From: an uncultured Pseudomonadota bacterium
GTDB taxonomy: Bacteria > Pseudomonadota > Gammaproteobacteria > Methylococcales > Methylomonadaceae
Assembly: GCA_903931355.1 (NCBI GenBank)
Contig: CAIZCB010000098.1
Location: 1 to 9,043, forward strand
DNA: 9,043 nt
Direction: 5' to 3'
This document shows, in pieces, positions 1 to 6,666 of the stretch. A program made the translations under genes and the position numbers. A model generated the notes under the pieces. The model saw nothing but the letters and a program-made list of their open reading frames with translations. It did no database searches and had not been told where the DNA came from. Numbering within the stretch: position 1 is the stretch's first letter; every line of letters starts with the position of its first letter.

Positions 1-21
1 ACCTAAAGAAAGCTCACTCAT
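1..21 (-). CDS. Start of a gene cut by the left edge, possibly HsdS specificity subunit
   Basis: An ATG at 21-19 opens a frame reading MSELSLG before the window ends. It is preceded by GGAGGG at 33-28 with a 6-base spacer, one of the best ribosome binding sites in the window, which is why I call a start from only seven codons. It follows hsdM in the same direction, 140 bases after the hsdM stop, across a palindromic repeat. Type I loci need an hsdS gene, none is seen elsewhere in the window, and many HsdS proteins begin with a similar MSEL segment. HsdS would supply DNA target recognition to the HsdM/HsdR complex. The identity is inferred from context; seven residues cannot prove it. Confidence 0.4.
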
Positions 22-27
22 ACCAAT

Positions 28-33
28 CCCTCC
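28..33 (-). promoter_or_regulatory. Ribosome binding site of the left-edge gene
   Basis: GGAGGG on the minus strand lies 6 bases before the ATG at 21-19. It is the main evidence that a real coding region begins at the window edge. Confidence 0.5.
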
Positions 34-46
34 AAACCTGTAGTGC

Positions 47-151
47 CTCGTTCCCACGCGCTGCGTGGGAATGCCGATTTACCGCGCTGCGGTAACTGTC
101 AGACCGCAGCGCGGCCAAGCCCCGCATTCCCACGCAGCGCGTGGGAACGAG
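47..151. repeat. Nested palindromic element (REP/MITE-like) after hsdM
   Basis: A 28-base segment at 47-74 is repeated as its exact reverse complement at 124-151. Each arm also contains its own imperfect palindrome (TTCCCACGC pairing with GCGTGGGAA). Between the arms is a second inverted pair, ACCGCGCTGCGGT at 81-93 and ACCGCAGCGCGG at 103-114. The whole 105 bases can fold into one long hairpin or a set of small ones. It fills the gap between the hsdM stop and the next start. It has no coding capacity I trust. It could be a dispersed non-autonomous element, and its RNA could attenuate transcription or protect the upstream message. There is no T-run after it, so a classical terminator is not supported. 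Confidence 0.85.
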
Positions 152-161
152 ATTAAGGGGA

Positions 162-1649
162 TTAAACATCTTCCGCAGCCCCCAGCTCGACCAATATCGC
201 CTGCAATTCCTGCATCGCACCAGCCATTTCTTCCAAGGCTTGCGTGATCAAAATATCCGGCTCTGGCAGGTTGGCGCTGTCTTCGACGCTGTCATCGCGT
301 ATCCAAGCTAAATCCAGTGAGTCATCCTTTTGGCGAATTTGCTCGCGGCTAAAGCAGCGCAGGCGGCAGCTGTCTGGGTTGCCGTTGGCTTCAACATGAC
401 GGTCGATAAAACTTTGACGGGCGGCTTGATCGACTTGGGTTAAATCGTGGCCAACTGCTTGATAAAATTCTTGTAAATGCTGGGCGGTGAACTGGGTGCG
501 TTTGCCGAATTGCGGCATGTTGGCGCGTAGGTCGTAAACCCAGACATTTTGGGTATTGGCTTTGTCTTGATTGAGGTTTTGCGGTTTGTTGAAAAATAGC
601 ACATTGGTTTTAACCCCAGCGGCGTAAAAAATCCCAGTCGGTAGGCGCAGGATGGTGTGCAGATTGCACTTTTCCATTAAATCTTGGCGGATGATTTTGC
701 CGGTGCTGCCTTCGAATAAGACATTGTCCGGTAACACCACGGCGGCGCGGCCAGCGGGTTTGAGCAGACGTAAATACATCAAATGCAAAAACGCCAGTTG
801 TTTGTTGCTGGTGTAGTGAATCAAGTCGTCGCGGGTCGGGACACCGCCGCCTTGTTTGGTGCCAAATGGCGGGTTGGCCAAGATTAAGCTGGCGGCGGGT
901 AGTTGTTTGCCTTCGTTGCTGAGGGTGTCGCCAAACTGGATACCGGCATTTTGGTCGTCGATAGCCAGATCGTGCAGCATTAAATTCATCATCGCCAGCC
1001 GACGGGTATCGGGCACCAGCTCCATGCCGTAAAAGGTTTTATGCTGGTATTTGTCGTAGGCGGTTTCGTTGAGGGTGTTGATGTCGTTGTGTTGTTTGAT
1101 GTAATGGTGGGCGCTGATTAAAAAGCCGCCGGTGCCTGCGGTGGGATCGACAATTACATCATCTAAGGTCGGTTTCATCAGCTCGACCATGGCGTTAATC
1201 AATACCCGTGGTGTGAAGTATTGGCCTGCGCCAGATTTTTTCTCGGTGGCGTTGATTTCCAGCAAACCTTCGTACATATCGCCCAAGCCTTCGGCCTTGG
1301 CGCTGTACCAGTCGAGTTTGTCGATTTCGGTGACCAGTTTGTTGAGGGTGGCGGGTTTGCGGATGACGGTGCTGGCGTTGCTGAAAATCGCTTGGGTAAT
1401 CATCGAGCCGTGTGAACCTAAATCGACCAGCATTTTTTTGTACGCTTCCAGACGCGTCGCGGCATTCATGGCTTCCAGATCAAGCCAGCGGCAGCCAGCG
1501 GGGATTAGCTCGTCTTGTCCGGTTTCTTCGACCATTTTCAGGAACACCAAAAAGGTCAGTTCGTTGATGTATTCGTGGTAGGTAACGCCGTCATCGCGTA
1601 ATAGATTACAAAGATTCCAGAGTTTAGCGACAAGGTCTTGGGTGCTCAT
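162..1649 (-). CDS. hsdM: Type I restriction-modification system DNA adenine methyltransferase (HsdM)
   Basis: This 495-residue protein is the modification subunit, which transfers a methyl group from S-adenosylmethionine to adenine N6 within the site chosen by HsdS. The N-terminal helical HsdM domain spans about residues 5-130 (LWNLCNLLRDDGVTYHEYIN). The N6-adenine methylase domain follows from QYFTPR at 143-148. The cofactor motif DPTAGTGGF is at 168-176 and the catalytic NPPF at 259-262, so the enzyme should be active. Length is normal for the family. The ATG at 1649 is the first start after an in-frame TAA; the Shine-Dalgarno before it is poor. A REP-pair element lies 26 bases upstream, and the Rpn cassette separates the gene from hsdR. 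The C-terminus has a short helical tail rich in Glu and Leu (about 462-490), a likely contact for partner subunits. Family assignment is secure; target specificity cannot be read from HsdM. Confidence 0.96.
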   Translation of the reverse strand: MSTQDLVAKLWNLCNLLRDDGVTYHEYINELTFLVFLKMVEETGQDELIPAGCRWLDLEAMNAATRLEAYKKMLVDLGSHGSMITQAIFSNASTVIRKPATLNKLVTEIDKLDWYSAKAEGLGDMYEGLLEINATEKKSGAGQYFTPRVLINAMVELMKPTLDDVIVDPTAGTGGFLISAHHYIKQHNDINTLNETAYDKYQHKTFYGMELVPDTRRLAMMNLMLHDLAIDDQNAGIQFGDTLSNEGKQLPAASLILANPPFGTKQGGGVPTRDDLIHYTSNKQLAFLHLMYLRLLKPAGRAAVVLPDNVLFEGSTGKIIRQDLMEKCNLHTILRLPTGIFYAAGVKTNVLFFNKPQNLNQDKANTQNVWVYDLRANMPQFGKRTQFTAQHLQEFYQAVGHDLTQVDQAARQSFIDRHVEANGNPDSCRLRCFSREQIRQKDDSLDLAWIRDDSVEDSANLPEPDILITQALEEMAGAMQELQAILVELGAAEDV

Positions 1650-1675
1650 GAGTTTAGATAATGGGGTTTAAATGG

Positions 1676-1766
1676 GTAGGCCGTAATAAGCGTAGCGTTT
1701 ACGGCGAAGGGTTTAACGGTTTTAAATAAGCTATCACCCCGAAACGCTGCGCTTATTCGGGGCTAC
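1676..1766. repeat. REP-pair (BIME-like) element, left copy
   Basis: The element begins GTAG followed by an imperfect palindrome (GCCGTAA...TTACGGC) and ends with a second palindrome (CCCCGAA...TTCGGGG) followed by CTAC. This is two REP-like units facing each other, each with the GTAG tetranucleotide typical of REPs moved by RAYT transposases. A near-identical copy lies at 2991-3080 in the same orientation. It sits 26 bases upstream of hsdM and 13 bases beyond the stop of the tail-only Rpn gene. If hsdM is read from an upstream promoter, the hairpins lie in its leader. No RAYT gene is in the window. Confidence 0.85.
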
Positions 1767-1779
1767 GGTCTGGTCGGTT

Positions 1780-2022
1780 TTAGGAATCCAGGTTGTTTTT
1801 TGTCAGTAAAGCTTTGAGTCGTTCAATTTCGGCTAGGGCTTGTTCTTTAGCACGGCGCTCGGCTTCTTTTTCTTTACGTTCTTCATTCAATTGTTGCTCA
1901 AGCTGATCACGTTCAAATTGGATAGTTCGCTGCTGCCGCAGATAATTCTGCCGTGCTTGATAAGCATGGTAATCACGTTCTTTTTCTGAAAACTGGCTTA
2001 GTGTGCTCATCGCTTGCCTCAT
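1780..2022 (-). CDS. Stand-alone Rpn C-terminal tail (partial duplicate; possible tail-only inhibitor)
   Basis: This 80-residue protein corresponds to residues 197-283 of the Rpn protein encoded just upstream. The first 35 residues (MRQAMSTLSQFSEKERDYHA and onward) and the last 18 (ALAEIERLKALLTKNNLDS end) are essentially identical. The middle is a charged, coiled-coil-like stretch (EKEAERRAKE) that differs in length and sequence. DNA similarity to the parent continues back to about 2050, where an in-frame TAA ends it, so this is a tandem copy of only the 3' part of rpn. It has no nuclease residues. Two starts are possible: ATG at 2022, or ATG at 2010 preceded by GAGG with a 6-base spacer; I think 2010 more likely. 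It may be a broken fragment, or may be expressed and bind full-length Rpn, as C-terminal small Rpn forms do in enterobacteria. The frame is intact and its ends are conserved. Confidence 0.55.
   Translation of the reverse strand: MRQAMSTLSQFSEKERDYHAYQARQNYLRQQRTIQFERDQLEQQLNEERKEKEAERRAKEQALAEIERLKALLTKNNLDS
2017..2020 (-). promoter_or_regulatory. Shine-Dalgarno of the tail-only Rpn gene
   Basis: GAGG lies six bases before the ATG at 2010-2008. It favours that start over the ATG at 2022, which has no comparable site. The same arrangement is kept inside the full-length rpn gene. Confidence 0.4.
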
Positions 2023-2055
2023 TTCGTTGTCCGGTAACCCTTCATCATTTTAAGA

Positions 2056-2307
2056 CTAGGAATCCAAGTTATTTTTTGTCAGCAATGCTTTGAGTCGTTC
2101 AATTTCGGCAAGGGCGTCGTTTTTGGCTTGTAAAGCTTCTTCCTTAGCGCGGCGCTCGGCTTCTTTTTCTTTACGTTCAAACTCTTTGGCCTTCCGCTCT
2201 TCATCCAATTCATGCTGGATAGTACGCTGCTGCCGCAGATAATTCTGCCGCGCTTGATAAGCATGATAATCACGTTCTTTTTCTGAAAACTGGCTTAGTG
2301 TGCTCAT
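2056..2307 (-). other. Possible internal translation product of rpn (C-terminal small form)
   Basis: The ATG for Met201 of Rpn (2307-2305) is preceded by GAGG at 2317-2314 with a 6-base spacer, so ribosomes could start inside the gene and make an 83-residue tail-only protein. In enterobacterial Rpn genes an in-frame internal start makes a small protein that blocks the nuclease. Here the same boundary is where the separate tail gene at 1780-2022 begins, which supports a modular unit. Expression is not shown by sequence alone, and this Rpn belongs to a branch distant from the E. coli ones. Confidence 0.3.
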
Positions 2308-2907
2308 CGCTTGCCTCATTTCGTTTGTAGTCATCCAATCCGGTAGACCTTCATCATTTAGTTGTTCACCGGTTTTAAAAAAGTTTAACCAGCGCTGTTG
2401 TTCATTTTCAATTTGCTGGGCGTTGAATTTTTCCAGCTCCAACAGCCAAATCCCGCAATGCTGGCTCAAACATCGGCCTTTATTATCCCTGATTTTAAAG
2501 CTGTGGATATAGTCGCTATCTGCTTTGATCAGGTTTTCCGCTAACAACCAAATCGAGTAAGTCGGTCGAAGTTGCCGATAATCTAGGCCTTGTTGCAGTT
2601 GTTTAGTGTAAATATCGGCCCAGGTATACAAAATTCGCGCCGGTAAATGGCCATAGCTCAATAATTGGATTTCAATTTGGTAAAGATGACCATCGCTGTC
2701 GCGGGCTTTGACATCGACAATGCTGAGTTTGTTATTGAGAAATTCTTTGTCGTTGTAGGGGTTGAGAATCTCAACTTGGGTGATGGGTGCGGTTAAATCG
2801 CTATCGAGTATTGCGTTGAGAAAATGTAGCAACAGATTGCGATTGTTTTCAGCGCCGAGTATGGCTTTAAAGACGCAGTCAATTTTCGGATCGATGGCGT
2901 GTTTCAT
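2056..2907 (-). CDS. Rpn family recombination-promoting nuclease / putative transposase (PD-(D/E)XK)
   Basis: A complete 283-residue Rpn-family protein. Residues 1-195 form the nuclease-like domain, beginning with the family hallmark IDPKIDCVFKAILG (5-18) and LLLHFLNAIL (25-34). The catalytic pattern is D65 in SIVDVKA and E79-x-Q81 in YQIEIQ, the Asp-(x)13-Glu-x-Gln variant of this nuclease superfamily. Residues 201-283 form an alpha-helical, highly charged tail with repeats of KEKEAERRAKE type, likely a coiled coil. The ATG at 2907 has AAGGA with an 8-base spacer. Rpn proteins are DNA endonucleases that raise RecA-independent recombination, and some are anti-phage toxins; older annotation calls them transposases. 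The gene lies between hsdR and hsdM, bracketed by two REP-pair repeats, and looks like a passenger. Function beyond nuclease is inferred. Confidence 0.88.
   Translation of the reverse strand: MKHAIDPKIDCVFKAILGAENNRNLLLHFLNAILDSDLTAPITQVEILNPYNDKEFLNNKLSIVDVKARDSDGHLYQIEIQLLSYGHLPARILYTWADIYTKQLQQGLDYRQLRPTYSIWLLAENLIKADSDYIHSFKIRDNKGRCLSQHCGIWLLELEKFNAQQIENEQQRWLNFFKTGEQLNDEGLPDWMTTNEMRQAMSTLSQFSEKERDYHAYQARQNYLRQQRTIQHELDEERKAKEFERKEKEAERRAKEEALQAKNDALAEIERLKALLTKNNLDS
2314..2317 (-). promoter_or_regulatory. Internal Shine-Dalgarno within rpn
   Basis: GAGG six bases before the in-frame ATG of codon 201. It overlaps codons for Met197 and Arg198, so it could simply reflect coding sequence. 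It is retained in the duplicated tail copy but lost in the decayed third copy. Confidence 0.3.
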
Positions 2908-2990
2908 GGTTCAAGTCCTTGATGTGATAAAGACTTTAAGCGTAGTTGTTATTTTTGATAGCGGTATTTTCTAAGCAAACCGCGCAGCTT

Positions 2991-3080
2991 GTAGGCCGTA
3001 ATAAGCGCAGCGTTTACGGCGGAAGGCTTTAACGCCTTTATAAGCCATCTCCCCGAAACGCTGTGCTTATTCGGGGCTAC
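2991..3080. repeat. REP-pair (BIME-like) element, right copy
   Basis: The second copy of the element at 1676-1766, in the same orientation and differing at only scattered positions, mainly in the spacer between the two hairpins. It again opens with GTAG plus a GCCGTAA/TTACGGC stem and closes with a CCCCGAA/TTCGGGG stem plus CTAC. It begins 11 bases beyond the hsdR stop and lies upstream of rpn. It could act on the 3' end of the hsdR message (stabilisation or Rho-type attenuation). With its partner it frames the rpn cassette as a direct repeat. Confidence 0.85.
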
Positions 3081-3091
3081 TGCTCTCAAGC

Positions 3092-6000
3092 TCACCCCCA
3101 TAATGCCCGATTAAAGCGTTCCAAGACCTCGGTCACTGGCTGCTCAAATAGCTTATCGGCGCGTTTTATGCCGCCTTGATGTTTGAAAATACCCTGATTC
3201 AAAGCCGCTTCATCAACAATGGTTGTGGCTTTCATTTGCTCGGCAATCAGTTGTAGCCATTGGCGCTGCGGGGTTTTCCAAGGCTGGCTGTGCAGAATTT
3301 TTTCCAGCGCGTTATCAACTCGTTGTTCCCACGGAATCAGGGCTTCGCCGAGCGCGGCTTGGCGGATAAAACCGATAATCCGCGCGGCGATTTCTTGTTG
3401 TTTGACTTCATGCCAAGCGCTTTGCAGGTCTTGTTCACGAAAATGATTACGATCCAACTCAACCGCTAGTTCTTTCAGGCTTTGCCGGCTTAATCCCCAA
3501 GGCTTGTTGACCACGGTTTCAATCGCCAGCAAGCGGTTGCTATTGGCGCGAATAAAGTCGTTAAAGGCTTTTAAGTAATCTTCCGGTTTTTGGCCGTCGC
3601 CGTAGCCGGTGGTGATATGGGTCACTTGGTCTTCGCCTTCGTGTATCACCAGCGGTGGTTTAAAACCGCCGCTGTTGCTGGCTTTGGCGTCGAGTAATTC
3701 GCCGAGGCCGGGGTGATTGATAAACCAATTCGCCACTTGTTGCAGCGGCATGGTTTTCAGTTGTTTGGCAAAGGCGGCAGGCGATTGGCCGACGATGGTT
3801 TCAAATTGGTCGGCTTGTTGTTCGGTTAAGAAATTCTTTTTTACCTGTAATTTGGCGATAAATTGCTTTCTGGCTAGGTCTTGTAAATCTGGTGCGCTGG
3901 TTTGGGTCATTTCGGCAGCTAAGTCGCTAAAGCCGAGATCAACTTTAGTTACCACCGGTTTCATGGTGTTGACGTTTTCCAGTTGTTTGTAGATGTCCAC
4001 GGCATCGTAAATGCGGAACGGGCCTTTGCCGATTGCTGGGCATAACCGAGTGGCGCGGCCTAGCATTTGTTCAAACAAGATACGGCTGTTGACGCGGCGC
4101 AGGAATACCAGATTGCAGATGGCCGGCACATCCACGCCAGTGGTGAGTAAATCGACGGTGACGGCAATGTTCGGTAGACGGTCGTTTTTGTAATGGCGAA
4201 TTTTGTCCAGCGGTTTGTCAGTTGCGCCAGTGATTTTTTGCACAGCGTCGTCGTCTACTTCGCCGTGATAGGTTTCAATCGCGGTTTTAAAGGCTTCTAC
4301 GACATCATCGGCGTGTTTGTCGGTCACGCAGAACACTAGGGTTTTTGCTGATGAATATGGGTTAATCGCATCGCTTTCGATCAGCCATTGAGTGACTACT
4401 TTAGTGAATTCTGGGGCGATGACTTTGCGGTTAAAGTCGGCCACCTCGAAGTTGAGTTCATCGGGTGTGTTGTAGGTTTCAACGCTGTTGTTTTCGGCAT
4501 CGTAAACTTTAACTGGCTCGTTAATCGCGTATTGAATGCCTTGTTCGGCTAATTGGGTATGAATCCGAATCGGCGGCAGGTGGTCGTTCAAATAGCCGTC
4601 GAGTACCGCTTCGGTGTAGCTGTAAGTGAATATCGGCGGGCCAAAGATTTCGGTGGTGTGCAAAGCTGGCGTGGCGGTGAGGCCGATTTTAAAGGCGTCA
4701 AAATAGTCAATCGCGGCACGGTATTTGGATTGATAGTCTGTCTGGTCGCGAAACAGGATTTCGGTATCGCTGAGTGCGCGGTCTAGCAGATAACCACGGT
4801 GGCATTCATCTACGACAATGCAATCGTATTGCCCAACGCCGGGTTTATTATCGTTATCGCTGGGGTAAAGAATGCGTTTGACCAAGCCTTGTACGGTGGC
4901 AATGTGAACTTTGGTGTCATCGTTTGGGGTCGGTTTGGCAGGTTTGTTTTGCTCCATGCCGATCACTTCATAGGTGTCGGCAAAGGTGTTTAGATGTTCT
5001 AGGCGCACTTCGCTGAAATCGGTGGTGGCTTGTTCGCCAAGTGCTGAGCGATCAACTAAAAATAGGATGCGACGAAAGCGTTCGGCTTTCAGCAAACGGT
5101 AAATCATGGCGATGGCGGTTTTGGTTTTGCCGGTGCCAGTCGCCATTTCAATCAGCACTTTATCTTGACCCTGTTTGATGCGGGTTTCGACGGCTTTGAT
5201 GGCGTTAATTTGGTAGTCGCGCAGGATTAGATTGTAGTCAAAGCCCATTCCGTCGAGTTCTGCTTCGGCTTGCTGCGGTGTTTGTCGCAGATGGGTTTTG
5301 ATTTCTTGCGGTGTATACCAACCTTTGAGGGCTTTGCGGCGGTTACTGCTGTCACGCACATCGAGAAACCAAATCCCGCTTTCCTGTTCCAGTTGTTTCA
5401 GGTACGGGCGGCCATTGGTGGCAAAAGTCAGTGGCACTTTGAATTCGCCATAGCAGGTTTCAATGTTAAATACGCCTTGTGTTTGTAAGCCTTGGGCGTA
5501 GCGTTTGGCTTGATCAATATCACTGTAAACATTTTTGGCGCTCTTTTTCGCTTCAACCACGGCAACTGGGGTTAAGCCGATAAACAGCACATAGTCGGCG
5601 GGGCCTGAGTCGGTCGGCCATTCGGCGATGGCGCGATTGGCGTTGGCGATTGGCCGAGCGCCTTTGGCATATTTGAGATTAACGGTGTCAGCTTCCCAAC
5701 CTGCTTCAATCAGTTGTTGATCAATCAGAATCCGCGTTTCGGCTTCGTTGAGCTGTAGCGTGGATTTTTCGACACGGCGAATTTGTTCGGCTTGTTGTTG
5801 TTTTTCCAGTCCGCTAAAGCGTTGTAAATATTGGCTGTTAGCGGCATCCATTTGGGCGCGGTATTCCGCCAACTTAACTTCATGTTCGGTGGCGATTTGT
5901 TCCCAAACTTGGCTGTCGCGAGCCATTTGTTCGGCGCGTTGGATTTCGGCTTCGGCTTTTTGGGCTTCGATGATTTTTTGTTGTTCAGCGAGGTTTAAGC

Positions 6001-6499
6001 GCTCTTGGGCAGTTTGAGTTTGCTTTTTTAACTCCAGCAAGACTTCTTCGAGTTGACGTACTTTTTCAGAAGGGTCTTGCGGTTTGACGAATCCAGCAAA
6101 TTTAAAGTTTTTGGCTTTATCGCCACCAAATTGCTGATGAAACCATGCGCCAAGGGCATGGCCCACTTGTAATGATTTCAGGGCATCGCGATGGCTGGAT
6201 GAGGTGATGTCGTGGGTTGCTGGATTGCCGAGTTTTCGTAAGGTATGGAAAGCATCTTTGACTTGTTTATCTAATCTGAGCGTGTAGTCCAGTTCTCTTA
6301 ACAAATCAACCTGTTTGACTTCGATACCGGCATCGACACCCACCCGCGAAGCGATGGTTTTAGCAAGTTCTTCGCCCAGTTGTCGCATTTTGATCAGCGT
6401 GGTGTTGGGATCAGGCACAAAACAAGCTTCGGCGGTTTGAGCGAGGCGCACCAATAGCTCGTCATGGTGTTTTAGAAAATCAAAGTTACTGGGTTGCAT
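3092..6499 (-). CDS. hsdR: Type I restriction endonuclease subunit R (HsdR, EcoEI-like)
   Basis: This 1135-residue subunit translocates DNA with ATP and cleaves it when the HsdS-defined site is unmethylated. An N-terminal helical domain like DUF4145 (about 5-120) is followed by a long coiled coil (145-250). The nuclease domain shows D302 in PADYVLF and E316-A-K318 in VVEAKKS. The superfamily 2 motor follows: Walker A ATGTGKT at 453-459, DECH at 564-567, GLTATPA at 606-612, and motif VI QMLGRATRLC at 811-820. The C-terminal domain (about 880-1135) is the part that joins the methylase complex. All key residues are present, with no frameshift. Length is typical. The ATG at 6499 has CAGGAA with a 9-base spacer. 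Downstream in the same direction are rpn and hsdM, so hsdR is separated from hsdM by about 1.4 kb instead of being adjacent. Confidence 0.96.
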   Translation of the reverse strand: MQPSNFDFLKHHDELLVRLAQTAEACFVPDPNTTLIKMRQLGEELAKTIASRVGVDAGIEVKQVDLLRELDYTLRLDKQVKDAFHTLRKLGNPATHDITSSSHRDALKSLQVGHALGAWFHQQFGGDKAKNFKFAGFVKPQDPSEKVRQLEEVLLELKKQTQTAQERLNLAEQQKIIEAQKAEAEIQRAEQMARDSQVWEQIATEHEVKLAEYRAQMDAANSQYLQRFSGLEKQQQAEQIRRVEKSTLQLNEAETRILIDQQLIEAGWEADTVNLKYAKGARPIANANRAIAEWPTDSGPADYVLFIGLTPVAVVEAKKSAKNVYSDIDQAKRYAQGLQTQGVFNIETCYGEFKVPLTFATNGRPYLKQLEQESGIWFLDVRDSSNRRKALKGWYTPQEIKTHLRQTPQQAEAELDGMGFDYNLILRDYQINAIKAVETRIKQGQDKVLIEMATGTGKTKTAIAMIYRLLKAERFRRILFLVDRSALGEQATTDFSEVRLEHLNTFADTYEVIGMEQNKPAKPTPNDDTKVHIATVQGLVKRILYPSDNDNKPGVGQYDCIVVDECHRGYLLDRALSDTEILFRDQTDYQSKYRAAIDYFDAFKIGLTATPALHTTEIFGPPIFTYSYTEAVLDGYLNDHLPPIRIHTQLAEQGIQYAINEPVKVYDAENNSVETYNTPDELNFEVADFNRKVIAPEFTKVVTQWLIESDAINPYSSAKTLVFCVTDKHADDVVEAFKTAIETYHGEVDDDAVQKITGATDKPLDKIRHYKNDRLPNIAVTVDLLTTGVDVPAICNLVFLRRVNSRILFEQMLGRATRLCPAIGKGPFRIYDAVDIYKQLENVNTMKPVVTKVDLGFSDLAAEMTQTSAPDLQDLARKQFIAKLQVKKNFLTEQQADQFETIVGQSPAAFAKQLKTMPLQQVANWFINHPGLGELLDAKASNSGGFKPPLVIHEGEDQVTHITTGYGDGQKPEDYLKAFNDFIRANSNRLLAIETVVNKPWGLSRQSLKELAVELDRNHFREQDLQSAWHEVKQQEIAARIIGFIRQAALGEALIPWEQRVDNALEKILHSQPWKTPQRQWLQLIAEQMKATTIVDEAALNQGIFKHQGGIKRADKLFEQPVTEVLERFNRALWG

Positions 6500-6504
6500 C
6501 TAAG

Positions 6505-6666
6505 TTATTTCCTGCGATCGCTTCGTCGCTCAATAGCCTCAACCTTTGCCTTACACTCTGCATCTAACTCATGCTGAATCGTAAATTGTTCACACAAAAA
6601 CTCTTGGCGGGCTTGGTAGGCGTGATAATTTTGTTCTTTCTCTGAAAATTGACCTAATCTGCTCAT
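6505..6666 (-). CDS. Open tail reading frame of the decayed rpn (53 residues), possibly expressed
   Basis: Beginning at the ATG equivalent to Met201 of the intact Rpn, the frame runs MSRLGQFSEKEQNYHAYQAR, continues through FTIQHELDAECKAK and ends at TAA, 5 bases before the hsdR ATG. It is shorter than the other tails because the charged helical repeats are missing. The GAGG site seen in the other copies is lost. It could be translated and couple to hsdR, or be a chance survivor of a short relic. I lean to the second. Confidence 0.25.
   Translation of the reverse strand: MSRLGQFSEKEQNYHAYQARQEFLCEQFTIQHELDAECKAKVEAIERRSDRRK
6509..6514 (-). promoter_or_regulatory. Ribosome binding site of hsdR inside the rpn relic
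   Basis: CAGGAA on the minus strand, 9 bases before the hsdR ATG at 6499. It overlaps the last codons of the rpn relic (CGC AGG AAA TAA), so the relic now forms the hsdR translation start region. Confidence 0.55.

Noticed and set aside
47..151. Rho-independent terminator for hsdM
   Set aside because: The hairpin is very long and symmetrical and is not followed by a T-run on the minus strand.
14..220. Minus-strand open frame of 68 codons across the palindrome
   Set aside because: It overlaps the hsdM end in another frame and reads through the repeat. The better start in this area is the ATG at 21 with a strong Shine-Dalgarno.
65..247. Plus-strand open frame of 60 codons
   Set aside because: It is built from the palindromic element and the antisense of the hsdM 3' end; no ribosome binding site and no family.
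1132..1581. Plus-strand open frame of 149 codons
   Set aside because: It lies wholly antisense to the conserved methylase core of hsdM, has no recognisable domain, and its composition follows the hsdM codon pattern.
1676..3080. Composite insertion sequence with terminal repeats
   Set aside because: The flanking repeats are direct REP pairs with hairpins, not insertion sequence ends; no DDE or HUH transposase is present and no target duplication is evident.
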